From NCBI GenBank assembly GCA_002747255.1, contig PDUC01000038.1, positions 1 through 64,000 of the forward strand: a stretch of 64,000 nt of DNA. Direction: 5' to 3'. The stretch's first letter is position 1; each line of letters begins with the position of its first letter. Source of the DNA: Acidobacteriota bacterium. GTDB lineage: Bacteria > Acidobacteriota > Holophagae > Acanthopleuribacterales > Acanthopleuribacteraceae. The notes below the pieces were generated by a model, which did not search any database, was not told where the DNA came from, and saw only the letters and a list, made by a program, of their open reading frames with translations. Made by a program: the position numbers and the translations under genes. This document shows positions 47,758 through 56,244 of the stretch, one piece after another.

Positions 47758-47779
47758 ATTTCCTGAAGAATCAGGAAAT
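47758..47779. promoter_or_regulatory. 9-bp inverted repeat
   Basis: ATTTCCTGA (47758-47766) and TCAGGAAAT (47771-47779) form a perfect inverted repeat with a 4-base centre in the divergent region. There is no T-tract. It could be an operator for either neighbour. Confidence 0.35.
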
Positions 47780-47940
47780 GCGTATCAAGATCAGCACAAA
47801 ACAAAAGCCCGTTTAACAAACCATGTGAGAGGGGTAAAGAAGGCTCTCTTCGGGCGCGACAAACGCCTTGTATTCTTCGAGGACATTCAAGTCACTCATC
47901 ACAAAAAGGAATCTCCATACCATAAAATTGAAAACAAAGC

Positions 47941-47969
47941 TTGGAAATATTCGATATGGAATCTATGTT
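47941..47969 (+). promoter_or_regulatory. sigma-70-type promoter of the transglutaminase/TPR gene
   Basis: TTGGAA at 47941-47946 and TATGTT at 47964-47969, separated by 17 bases. The transcript should start near 47976, about 80 bases before the start codon. Confidence 0.55.
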
Positions 47970-48058
47970 ATAAGCATAGCCCCGGTTTATTGGCATGACG
48001 TCTGGTAAGGCTTTATCGCTACGGGATTCACCCTGTAAGAACTTCATCGGGAGGCATG

Positions 48059-49153
48059 ATGATTGCAACGGCTTTAACGCTCTTTTTATTAATACAACAA
48101 CCCATGCCTGTATTGTCCCTGGATGAAGCCGAAAGGTCTGCTGACTCGATAAAAACGCTCTCAGTTGAGACCTTTTTTACCCCTTCCAATGACATGAAAG
48201 CGTTTCTGGATCAACACGTGATGAGGCGCGCAACAGACATGGATAAACTCAAGGCACTCGTCTATGCTATTTTCGATGAAGAACGACTGGGCATGAAATA
48301 CTCCAATCACGAGACACTAACTCCCAATGAAACTTTTGACCATCATACGGGAAATTGCCTTTCATTCACGGGCATGTTCATCGCCATGGCCCGGCACTGC
48401 GGTTTAAACGTACGTTTCCAGGAGGTCTCTGATGTTTCGACCTGGTCACAAAACGGTAAATTCATGATTTTCAATCAACATATGAATGCTGTTGTTTCAA
48501 TTAACGGCCGACAGCTGGAAGTCGACTTCAATTATCATATCGATAAAGATTTTAAGATAACCCGGTTTGTCAGCGATGAACGAGCTTTGGCTCATTATTA
48601 CAACAATTTGGGAGCCGAACATTTAGCTAGGGAAGATTTTTTACGAGCACAGATTTATTTTGAAAAAGCGAATCAAACGGATCCCACTTTCACTCAAGCC
48701 TGGACCAACTACGGTGTGCTGCAGCGAATTAAAGGAAATTACAAAGAAGCTGAAGCATGCTACATACGAGCTCAATCCCTTGACAAACACAATGACACCG
48801 CAAAAATGAATTTGGCGCTTTTGTACGAGCTTCAGGGTAAAATCCGCAAAGCGGAACACATGAAACAGCAAATTAGAAAGTTCAGAGCGAGAAATCCCTA
48901 CTTTCAATACAGCCTGGGGAATACGGCCTACAAGGAAGGCCGCTACGAAGAGGCTGTCAGCCGTTTCAAAAAAGCGGTTCGTTTATTCAGGAACCACCCG
49001 AAGTTTCTGGTCATGCTGGCCGCTTCCTACCAAAAGGTTGGCAAATATAAAAAAGCGGAAAAATTCCTGCGAAAAGCACGGAAACTGGCCGGCAAACCGG
49101 AAGAAAAGCATTTATACGATATGAAAATTAAATCCCTCTATGCCAATCGATAA
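48059..49153 (+). CDS. transglutaminase-like protein with TPR repeats, exported
   Basis: About 364 residues. A hydrophobic N-terminus (MIATALTLFLLIQQPMPVLS) suggests export. Residues 60-165 form a transglutaminase-like domain with the cysteine in HTGNCLSFTGMFIAMARHCGL and a histidine in MIFNQHMNAVVSINGRQLEVDF. From about 180 on there are four to five TPR units (for example YYNNLGAEHLAREDFLRAQIYFEKA and AWTNYGVLQRIKGNYKEAEACY). Two ATG codons are adjacent; GGAGG (48050-48054) is better spaced for 48059 than for 48056. This combination is seen in uncharacterised bacterial proteins; the activity is not established. Confidence 0.87.
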   Translation: MIATALTLFLLIQQPMPVLSLDEAERSADSIKTLSVETFFTPSNDMKAFLDQHVMRRATDMDKLKALVYAIFDEERLGMKYSNHETLTPNETFDHHTGNCLSFTGMFIAMARHCGLNVRFQEVSDVSTWSQNGKFMIFNQHMNAVVSINGRQLEVDFNYHIDKDFKITRFVSDERALAHYYNNLGAEHLAREDFLRAQIYFEKANQTDPTFTQAWTNYGVLQRIKGNYKEAEACYIRAQSLDKHNDTAKMNLALLYELQGKIRKAEHMKQQIRKFRARNPYFQYSLGNTAYKEGRYEEAVSRFKKAVRLFRNHPKFLVMLAASYQKVGKYKKAEKFLRKARKLAGKPEEKHLYDMKIKSLYANR

Positions 49154-49169
49154 CGCATAGAGGGTCGCT

Positions 49170-49189
49170 ATCTCAAAAGATTGAGATAC
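49170..49189 (+). other. 8-bp hairpin after the TPR gene
   Basis: TATCTCAA (49170-49177) and TTGAGATA (49182-49189) form a perfect stem with a 4-base loop, 16 bases after the stop. It lacks a T-tract, so it is at best a weak terminator. Confidence 0.4.
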
Positions 49190-49440
49190 TTGTGCTATGG
49201 ATATCATTGTATTTTCCCAAACCCAAATACAACGGCTCCAGGCAGATCAATGTCCATGAGGTCCGGCCTGAAGACCCTTTTCTTGCCCATTCTCATTTCA
49301 CCACTCCCATTTCTCTTGCATGTGAGAACACTTTGAACTAGGTTGTAGCAAGGTGGCTATTCGAGAAAAGGGCAAAGATCCCGAATACCCCAAAACAATA
49401 CGGTATTGCGCTATGGGCATTACCAAGGGAGGACACGACC

Positions 49441-50514
49441 ATGAAATTGCCAGGATTCATTCTTTCTCTTCTAATGGTATCCAGCATGACCTTAGCTGAG
49501 GAAACCAGCAGCCAGACCATTGAAAAGCTTGAGAGCATCAATACCAATTTGAGGCACCGCCTGGATCGCCTTGAAAAAGGAGTAGATGATCTGATTTGGT
49601 TCCAACGCATGAAAAACGTGGCTTTCATTGATAAAATTTACATCACGGCACCTCCTTCTCCAAAAAATTTCAAGAATAAAACGGCGATGGGTGTCAACAA
49701 TCCCATTAAAATTTGGTGTTACGTGTTTATTCCCAAGGGAATTGACCTGAAAAAGTCCTATCCCCTGATTGTATTTCCCCATGGTGGTGTCCACTCTGAT
49801 TTCAGCACTTACTACACCCACATTGTCAAGGAACTCATGTACCAGCAGTACATCGTTGTCGCTCCTGAATATCGAGGCAGTACCGGTTATGGCCAGTGGA
49901 TGTATGAACGCATTGATTATGGGGGATTGGAAGTTGAAGATGTCTTCTATGCGAGAAACCACATGACGGAAAACTACCATTTTGTGGACAAAAAGCGAGT
50001 GGGCATCATTGGCTGGAGCCACGGCGGACTGATTACACTCATGAACATCTTTGAACATCCAGAAGCCTATCAAGTGGCCTTTTCGGGTGTTCCCGTCAGT
50101 GATCTCATTTCCCGCATGGGCTATTACACCGATGACTATCGCGCCCTGTACTCCGTTGATTATCACATAGGCAAAACAGCTTATGAAAATGTGGGAGAAT
50201 ACCGCAGAAGATCACCTGCCTGGAATACGCACAAGTTTCAAAATACACCGCTGCTCATTCACACCAATACCAATGACGACGATGTCAATGTCCTTGAGGT
50301 GGAGCATCTCATCAAGTCCCTGAAAGCAGACGGCAAGCAGTTTGAGTATGAAATATACAAGGACATCGAGGGAGGCCACAGTTTTGACCGAATTGACACC
50401 AAAATAGGCCGCTCCATTCGCCTGAAAATATGGAAATTCCTGGCTCGGGAACTCCACCCGGAAAAGCCCATTTCCACTATGGAGCAGATGTTTGAGGCCT
50501 CGTATTTGCAATAG
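49441..50514 (+). CDS. secreted alpha/beta-hydrolase, S9 peptidase type
   Basis: The 357-residue product has a signal peptide (about residues 1-19) and a short coiled-coil at about 25-52 (TIEKLESINTNLRHRLDRLE). An S9-type hydrolase domain follows: VAPEYRGSTGYGQWMYERIDYGG, the nucleophile serine in IGWSHGGLITL, an aspartate in TNTNDDDVNVLEVEHL and the histidine in EGGHSFDRID. There is no N-terminal propeller, so it is a compact member, possibly an acyl-peptide hydrolase or esterase. It is monocistronic; a good ribosome site (GGGAGG) precedes the start. Confidence 0.9.
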   Translation: MKLPGFILSLLMVSSMTLAEETSSQTIEKLESINTNLRHRLDRLEKGVDDLIWFQRMKNVAFIDKIYITAPPSPKNFKNKTAMGVNNPIKIWCYVFIPKGIDLKKSYPLIVFPHGGVHSDFSTYYTHIVKELMYQQYIVVAPEYRGSTGYGQWMYERIDYGGLEVEDVFYARNHMTENYHFVDKKRVGIIGWSHGGLITLMNIFEHPEAYQVAFSGVPVSDLISRMGYYTDDYRALYSVDYHIGKTAYENVGEYRRRSPAWNTHKFQNTPLLIHTNTNDDDVNVLEVEHLIKSLKADGKQFEYEIYKDIEGGHSFDRIDTKIGRSIRLKIWKFLARELHPEKPISTMEQMFEASYLQ

Positions 50515-50797
50515 CATTTTTTTGATTCATTAACCCGAAAGGGTTGTTCAAAGTAAGTGAGAAACTAAAATATCCAAGTAGAACGTCACCATGCAACTGC
50601 ATTGTTCAGAACACAGTAAAACCGACGTTCAGAGTAAAGTCGGAATCTTTTCCTGTCTGGCAAGATGACCATGACAAGCGTTTGAAAGACAAGGCGAAGC
50701 ACATAAAAACTCGCTCCGCAATGGGAACATGAATCTGTCTCCTGTCCATTTTATCTCTTCCAAAAGCGGAGCCGGTTGGTTGTCAAGCTTAGATGGG

Positions 50798-53677
50798 TCA
50801 ATGCAAAGAAGAACCCGATGGAAGATCATCTAGAATATCGCGTACTTTTTGACCTAATTCCGGCAGGGTGAAGGGCTTTTGTAAGAAATGCAATCCCTCG
50901 AGAATGGCTCCTTTGTCGACAATCTGAGAATCAGCATACCCGGACGTGAAGAGAACTTTTAAATCGGGAATTTTTTCTGTCAGTATCGTGGCAAGTTCTT
51001 TACCGGTCATACCGGGCATCACCATGTCGGTGACCAGGATATCAGGCGCATTCTTAGCCTGTTGAGCGAATTCAACCTCTTTGAGAGCTTGCTCCCCACT
51101 GGAAGCACAGGTCACCTTGTATCCCTGCCTTGACAAAAGAGTAAGGGATAACTCTCGTACATCGTCATCATCTTCAACCAGCAATATGTGTTCATCACCT
51201 TGTAAATTGGCATCTTTAACTGCAACTTCCTTGTACTCTCCTTCACCTTTCTCCTCGTCGGAAACAGGCCAATAAATCGCGACCTCTGTTCCCCTTCCCG
51301 GTTCACTCTTTATGTACACACTGCCTTTATTCTGTTTGACAATGCCGTAAACCGTAGACAAACCGAGGCCTGTCCCTTTTCCCTGGGCTTTGGTGGTGTA
51401 GAATGGGTCAAATATTTTTTCCATGACATCAACAGAAATGCCAACGCCCGTGTCTTTTACGGTAATCTCAATGTGTTTGCCCTCTGTACTTCCAGAATGG
51501 TTACTCACAAACTCTTCATCGAGCCAACACACCTTTGCTGCAATATCAATTCGCCTGTCAGTGTTTTCTGTCCTCTCTTGAATAGCATCACGTGAGTTGA
51601 CAATTAGATTTAAGAGTACCTGTTCAATTTGACCAGGATCTGCATTGACAGGAGGAAGATCATCTTCCAAATGAACATGAATTTGTATGTCTTCACCAAT
51701 AAGGCGTTGGAAAATGCCCTTTTGTGCAGAAATAAAACGATTAAATTCAATAGCTTTTGGACTGAATATCTGCTGACGACTGAATGCCAGCAACTTGCTG
51801 GTCATTTCTTTAGCCCGAATCCCTGAACGCAAAATATTATTGGCTTTATTCTGAAGTTCAGGCTGATCGTGCAACGAGTCTCTCAGTAACTCTGCATAAC
51901 CATTGACAACCGTCAGAAGATTGTTGAAATCATGGGCAATACCTCCTGCTAAGGTGCCTACTGATTCCATTTTCTTGGCCTGGTTCAATTGCCGCATAAT
52001 TTTCTTTTCTTCAGTAACGTCATCTCCTATGACGAGATAACTGATCCGACCTTGTTCACTTACAACCGTAGATACGACAAGTGAGTTCCAATATTCGGTA
52101 CCGTCTTTTCTCTTCAACAGGATTTCCCCGGTCCATTGGTTATGGTCTTTTAAATAATCGGCGATGACCACCTCTTCACCATCGACCTTATGACTCTCGG
52201 TTAAAAGAGGACACGGCTTTCCCAGTATTTCGTCCAATTGCATTCCTGTGGATCGAATATGAGCTTGATTGGCATATTCAACGCAACCGTTATCGTCACT
52301 GATGGACAGGGATACAGGGCTTTGTTCGATGGCCTCCGTTAAATTGCGAATATGTTCTTTAATTGAAAAATGCTTAATTGAAATAGCGATATGATTGGTT
52401 ACAAACTCCAACAGGTGAACATCTTCGGAGGTAAAAGCGTTTTCTCTTTCATAACTCCGCACCACCAGAATACCAATAACCTCCTGATCGACGAGAAGCG
52501 GTACGCCGAGCCAGCTTTTACAGGATGACCCAACATAGCCAATTATGCTGAAATCTTCCATTTTTTTTATCTCCATTTCATTGAGCAGAATTGATTTCTT
52601 CTCAGAAATAACAACGGAGCAAATGGTTCCTTTCAAGGGCGCTTCATCCAGCTCATCTTTCTGATCGGCCATATAGGGAATGAGCAAGCGGTCTCTTTCG
52701 TTGTTTAGAATACCGATGAACAGATTTTTCGTATTAATATGTTTACTGAGTTGTTCGTTAATGTACTCATAGAGATCCTGAGCATTGGTCATGGTCTGTG
52801 TTGCACGCGATATGTTGTAGACTAGTTCCTTTTGCATTTGTGCTCGTTTGAGCTCCGTAATATCCGATGCAAAAGCGATAATCACAGCTTGTCCCTGGTG
52901 TATGCCTCGACAGACACGTACCTCCTTGGGGAATTCCACTCCATTGGACTTCAAACCCCAAAACACAAAACTCTGAGCGTTTCCGTCAAGTGCTAAATTG
53001 AGTTTCTCTTTGACGTCCTCCATGTTGTTCCTGCCAGGCGCGGAAATAAAATCAGGTGTCTTGCCAATAAAGAACGAGCTTGGATAACCGTACATCTGTT
53101 CAGCTCTTTTGTTGACAGCCAAAAAGCAACCCTGTTCATCCAAGATATAGATAGCATCCTGAAAATTATCAAACAGATCTCTGTAAGAGTGTTTGGATTC
53201 TTCCAGGGCTCTCTCCGCTTCAACATTGCCTGTTAGATCCTCGCCGTAACCAATACCGCCAATAACCTCACCCTGTTCGTTATACGTCGCCCGAAAGGTC
53301 ATTTTGGTTGGAGTCACCTTGTCTGCAGTGATTGATTGATAATTTCCTTGAAAGAGTCCCTTGCCGTTTTTAAGGCACGACCTGATTTCACGCTTAAGAA
53401 CCTCGTCATTCAGATCGAGCAGCATGTTAACCCCTATCAGTTTATCCTTTGAGCTTCCAATTAACCTGGCAAAAGCCTGGTTACAATCTTGAACGACACC
53501 GTCTTTATTAAACTGAAAAAAAGCAAAAGGAGCCGTGTCGATAATTGAATGCGAAATCAAGAAACCGGGGGCAGACTCGTCAGCCCTCTTTTGTGCCAGA
53601 TCAGCTTGAATCTGTTCTAGCTGCCTGGAAAGACGCCTGTTTTCGCTTCGCAATGCATTTAATTCCGACTGACTCAA
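50798..53677 (-). CDS. hybrid sensor histidine kinase (PAS-PAS-GAF-PAS-HisKA-HATPase-REC)
   Basis: A 959-residue soluble kinase without membrane helices. A coiled coil opens it (about residues 5-30), then PAS (about 40-155), PAS (about 165-280), GAF (about 300-440) and PAS (about 450-565). The phospho-acceptor histidine lies in GGIAHDFNNLLTVVNGYAELL. The ATPase domain has NLIVNSRDAI, DTGVGISVDVMEKIFDPFYTTKAQGKGTGLGLSTV motifs split across the N, G1 and G2 boxes. A receiver domain ends it (HILLVEDDDDVREL, then DILVTDMVMPGMTG). It should sense cytoplasmic small-molecule or redox cues through PAS/GAF. No separate response regulator gene is adjacent. Confidence 0.95.
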   Translation of the reverse strand: MSQSELNALRSENRRLSRQLEQIQADLAQKRADESAPGFLISHSIIDTAPFAFFQFNKDGVVQDCNQAFARLIGSSKDKLIGVNMLLDLNDEVLKREIRSCLKNGKGLFQGNYQSITADKVTPTKMTFRATYNEQGEVIGGIGYGEDLTGNVEAERALEESKHSYRDLFDNFQDAIYILDEQGCFLAVNKRAEQMYGYPSSFFIGKTPDFISAPGRNNMEDVKEKLNLALDGNAQSFVFWGLKSNGVEFPKEVRVCRGIHQGQAVIIAFASDITELKRAQMQKELVYNISRATQTMTNAQDLYEYINEQLSKHINTKNLFIGILNNERDRLLIPYMADQKDELDEAPLKGTICSVVISEKKSILLNEMEIKKMEDFSIIGYVGSSCKSWLGVPLLVDQEVIGILVVRSYERENAFTSEDVHLLEFVTNHIAISIKHFSIKEHIRNLTEAIEQSPVSLSISDDNGCVEYANQAHIRSTGMQLDEILGKPCPLLTESHKVDGEEVVIADYLKDHNQWTGEILLKRKDGTEYWNSLVVSTVVSEQGRISYLVIGDDVTEEKKIMRQLNQAKKMESVGTLAGGIAHDFNNLLTVVNGYAELLRDSLHDQPELQNKANNILRSGIRAKEMTSKLLAFSRQQIFSPKAIEFNRFISAQKGIFQRLIGEDIQIHVHLEDDLPPVNADPGQIEQVLLNLIVNSRDAIQERTENTDRRIDIAAKVCWLDEEFVSNHSGSTEGKHIEITVKDTGVGISVDVMEKIFDPFYTTKAQGKGTGLGLSTVYGIVKQNKGSVYIKSEPGRGTEVAIYWPVSDEEKGEGEYKEVAVKDANLQGDEHILLVEDDDDVRELSLTLLSRQGYKVTCASSGEQALKEVEFAQQAKNAPDILVTDMVMPGMTGKELATILTEKIPDLKVLFTSGYADSQIVDKGAILEGLHFLQKPFTLPELGQKVRDILDDLPSGSSLH

Positions 53678-53785
53678 AGAAAACCCCTATTAATTCTACT
53701 CGTATAGAATTATATCGTCCACACTGGCTTTTACATAAACGTGTTTTTGTATTATTTGAAAAAACATCTCATACCTTATTGGAGT

Positions 53786-54391
53786 TCACCCGTGTTTAAG
53801 CAGGACTTTGACAACAACAAAGCCGCCCACCAATAGCAGGGCAGCCACCCAACATAACCAGTTAAAATGCTTGTCGATGAGTTTTTGCGCCTTTTCACCA
53901 AAGTAGTAGATAATCACCGCCTCCATAAAGAAACGAAACCCTCTGCTGATAGCAGCCATTAAGGTAAAGGTCAGCAAATTAAAGTGAAAGGCACCAGAGC
54001 TGATGGTGAATACCTTAAACGGAATGGGTGTAAGTCCGGCAACCAGAACCAGTGCTTCTCCGTACTCGTGATACCAGGTTTCAATTTTGGCGTATTGGTC
54101 CATCGCCCCGTAAAATTCGAGAATGGGCTGAGCTAGACTGTCAAAGGCAAAAATCCCCAATCCATAACCAAAAACACCGCCTAAAACAGACGCCAGAGTG
54201 CAAATTAAAGCCAGATGAAGGGACTTTTTTCGATTGACCAGACAAAGAGGGAAGAGCAGAATATCGGGAGGAATGGGGAAAAAAGAACTTTCAGCAAAGC
54301 TAATTCCCGCCAGCCAGTACTTGGCCTTGGGACGTGTTGAGAGGGACATGGTCCAGTCGTAGATGCTCCGCATGAGCTTAGTCGGATTCAT
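53786..54391 (-). CDS. YqaA-type DedA/SNARE-associated membrane protein
   Basis: The ATG at 54391, after AGGGAA, gives 201 residues and overlaps surE by 14 bases. Four to five membrane segments are visible. Family motifs are AGISFAESSFFPIPPDILLFPLC near the N-terminus, ASVLGGVFGYGLGIFAFD, and VAGLTPIPFKVFTISSGAFHFNLL. DedA proteins affect membrane lipid and proton balance; the YqaA branch is short and poorly understood. It is translationally coupled to surE. Confidence 0.9.
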   Translation of the reverse strand: MNPTKLMRSIYDWTMSLSTRPKAKYWLAGISFAESSFFPIPPDILLFPLCLVNRKKSLHLALICTLASVLGGVFGYGLGIFAFDSLAQPILEFYGAMDQYAKIETWYHEYGEALVLVAGLTPIPFKVFTISSGAFHFNLLTFTLMAAISRGFRFFMEAVIIYYFGEKAQKLIDKHFNWLCWVAALLLVGGFVVVKVLLKHG

Positions 54392-55166
54392 TTTGAAATT
54401 CCCTGTAAAGTTGTTCTGCTGCTTTAGCATCCATGGAGTTCAAAACCCGGTTGTGTGTCATATCGATTTTTAGCGGAGTCGCTGAAATGAAACCCTCTCT
54501 ATAAGCTGAATAGTCCGTACCTTCGACTGCTTCGTAGGTTGGGTGATAGGGGCCCAGCCAATAGTAGGGAATACCTCTTGGATCTTTTCGTTCTATCACG
54601 GAACTCTTAAAACTGCGATTGTCAAGCCGGGTAAACTTCATGCCCCGACTCGATAAAGGGGGAACATTGATATTCCACATGGCCGTGTTTGCAATCTCTC
54701 CGTTCAGAACTTTTCTAGCAAAGAGCCGTGCGACCCGTGCCGTGTTTTTGAAATGAAATAGACCCGATTTGGTTTGATTGGTAGAAACGGCCAATGCGGG
54801 TATGCCGTGTGCCTGCGCTTCGTATGCAGCCGCCACGGTTCCCGAGTAAGCGGTATCTTCGCCCAGGTTCACCCCGTGATTGATACCCGATAAAACCAAA
54901 TCGGGCTTTCGATCCTTCATCAGCACATGCAGGGCCACATGGATGCAGTCTGCCGGGCTGCCGTTCAAGGCGTAGGTATTTCGGTCTACTTTTCGCAACC
55001 GAAGGGGCGTGCTAAGCGATATTTTATGACTGACCCCGGAGCAGTTCTGATCGGGAGCCACAATAAGAATATCGGCAACGTCCCTCATCGTCCTGGCTAG
55101 AGCTTGCAGTCCCTCCGCAAAGTAGCCATCATCATTGGATAATAAGAGCAGCGGTTTTGACATCAT
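54378..55166 (-). CDS. surE: 5'-nucleotidase / survival protein SurE
   Basis: SurE removes the phosphate of nucleoside 5'- and 3'-monophosphates. The 262-residue product has the metal-binding LLLSNDDGYFAEGLQALA motif, VVAPDQNCSGVSHKISL-type segment (here IVAPDQNCSGVSHKIS), YALNGSPADCIHVALH, and VLSGINHGVNLGEDTAYSGTV. Two ATG codons open it (55166 and 55163), so the start is uncertain by one codon. It overlaps the YqaA-type gene; there is no pcm or rpoS nearby as in enterobacteria. Confidence 0.96.
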   Translation of the reverse strand: MMSKPLLLLSNDDGYFAEGLQALARTMRDVADILIVAPDQNCSGVSHKISLSTPLRLRKVDRNTYALNGSPADCIHVALHVLMKDRKPDLVLSGINHGVNLGEDTAYSGTVAAAYEAQAHGIPALAVSTNQTKSGLFHFKNTARVARLFARKVLNGEIANTAMWNINVPPLSSRGMKFTRLDNRSFKSSVIERKDPRGIPYYWLGPYHPTYEAVEGTDYSAYREGFISATPLKIDMTHNRVLNSMDAKAAEQLYREFQNESD

Positions 55167-55583
55167 ATTCTCTTGCAGTGTGATTTACCCTGTCGTGAAT
55201 GAAACAGGGTCTCCTATTATAATCATATGATGGATTTGTGGTATGAAGAATTTGCAAATCAAAAGGACTCTTAAAACCTAAAAACGCGCCAATTTAACTC
55301 ACAAAGTGCCCTTGACTGTGACAATTGCCCATCCCGCTGGCTTGCCTGTCCTGCTTAACATCACTCTGCGGCCAATGAAAATGCCTGTAAACGTTCTTTT
55401 ACAACTTTGAAAACCACAGTCACACCAGGTATTTAGATATCTCACTCCAGAGGGTTCCTCTTTTCAGGGGTCAAGAGAAGGCCTCGTGTTTTTTATGAGA
55501 ACATCGTAGAGCAATCGCGTCATTCGGGTTAGAATAGGCGTATTAAGCTACTCCTCACAGGAGTTTCAACCAGGAGTCAAAAA
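55167..55583. other. divergent surE / barrel-protein region
   Basis: About 415 bases without a gene. A near-symmetric ATTATAAT at 55216-55223 could be the -10 of surE on the minus strand, with no good -35. A TAGAAT near 55531 is a possible -10 for the rightward gene. Nothing else stands out. Confidence 0.45.
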
Positions 55584-56222
55584 ATGAAAAACAGATACCT
55601 AGTCAAAGGAGTCGTGCTCTTCTTGATTCTGTCCCTAATACCAACACAAGCAGTGGAAAATGTCATCCGATTCAAACTCCTCAAAGCGGAAAGGGAATCT
55701 TCCACGCATCGCTTTCAGGGCATTACAGAGGTTCACTTTGGTTTAGAAGATGTCGCTTCTATTGAATATGAAGAAGAAGACACGGGCTACGCTGTTACCG
55801 ATGAAATGTGGCTGAATACCTATTTTGGTTTTTTCGTAACAGCCGCTTATTACGGCCAGTATTCAACAACCATCCAGCTGAACGATGGTTCCCTTTTCAC
55901 CGTAGATGAAAACATCATCATGCTCTATGGAGGCATTAGTTTTAAGAGAGACTTCAAAAAGAGAGTGCGGCTTCAGGCCAACCTCGGTTACGGCTATTGG
56001 CGAGACAGAATGCGAGCTAACAATCTAGCCAGTGCCGATCTGGATCCTCCAGAGGACACCCTTTATAAAATATCCAATCACGAAGGGTTTTCCCCTGCTT
56101 TTGAAGTGGGCTTGTCCTATTTTATCACGCCTACTGTGGCTTTAACCGCCAACGTGGAACACACCGACGTCTTTGACCTGGACATGGAGGCATGGAGTGC
56201 CTCACTCTCCATTATTTATTAG
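55584..56222 (+). CDS. outer-membrane beta-barrel protein, OmpW-like
   Basis: The 212-residue product has a signal peptide (about residues 1-22, ending PTQA). Amphipathic strands follow (EMWLNTYFGFFVTAAYYGQY, LYGGISFKRDF, RLQANLGYGYWRDR, SPAFEVGLSYFITPTVALTA), closing with SASLSIIY, an aromatic terminus typical of barrels. Size and strand pattern resemble small OmpW-type porins, but key family residues are not certain. It lies 22 bases before hutH and is probably in the same transcript. Confidence 0.78.
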   Translation: MKNRYLVKGVVLFLILSLIPTQAVENVIRFKLLKAERESSTHRFQGITEVHFGLEDVASIEYEEEDTGYAVTDEMWLNTYFGFFVTAAYYGQYSTTIQLNDGSLFTVDENIIMLYGGISFKRDFKKRVRLQANLGYGYWRDRMRANNLASADLDPPEDTLYKISNHEGFSPAFEVGLSYFITPTVALTANVEHTDVFDLDMEAWSASLSIIY

Positions 56223-56244
56223 TAAAAAAAGTAAAGGGTATGAC

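Larger units (their letters stand above)
47592..48058. other. divergent region between giant kinase and transglutaminase/TPR gene
   Basis: About 465 bases without a gene. It holds a 9-bp inverted repeat at 47758-47779 and a promoter for the rightward gene at 47941-47969. A short repeat CTATG-N7-CATAG overlaps that promoter's -10. The leftward kinase promoter is not obvious. Confidence 0.5.

Noticed and set aside
49170-49189. Possible third Fur-like box after the transglutaminase/TPR gene
   Set aside because: The arms are in the opposite order (TCTCA then TGAGA) with a short loop, so it is a hairpin and not the TGAGA-N5-TCTCA operator.
49492-50166. A 224-codon minus-strand frame opposite the S9-type hydrolase
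   Set aside because: The plus-strand gene has signal peptide, catalytic motifs and a ribosome site; the opposite frame has none.
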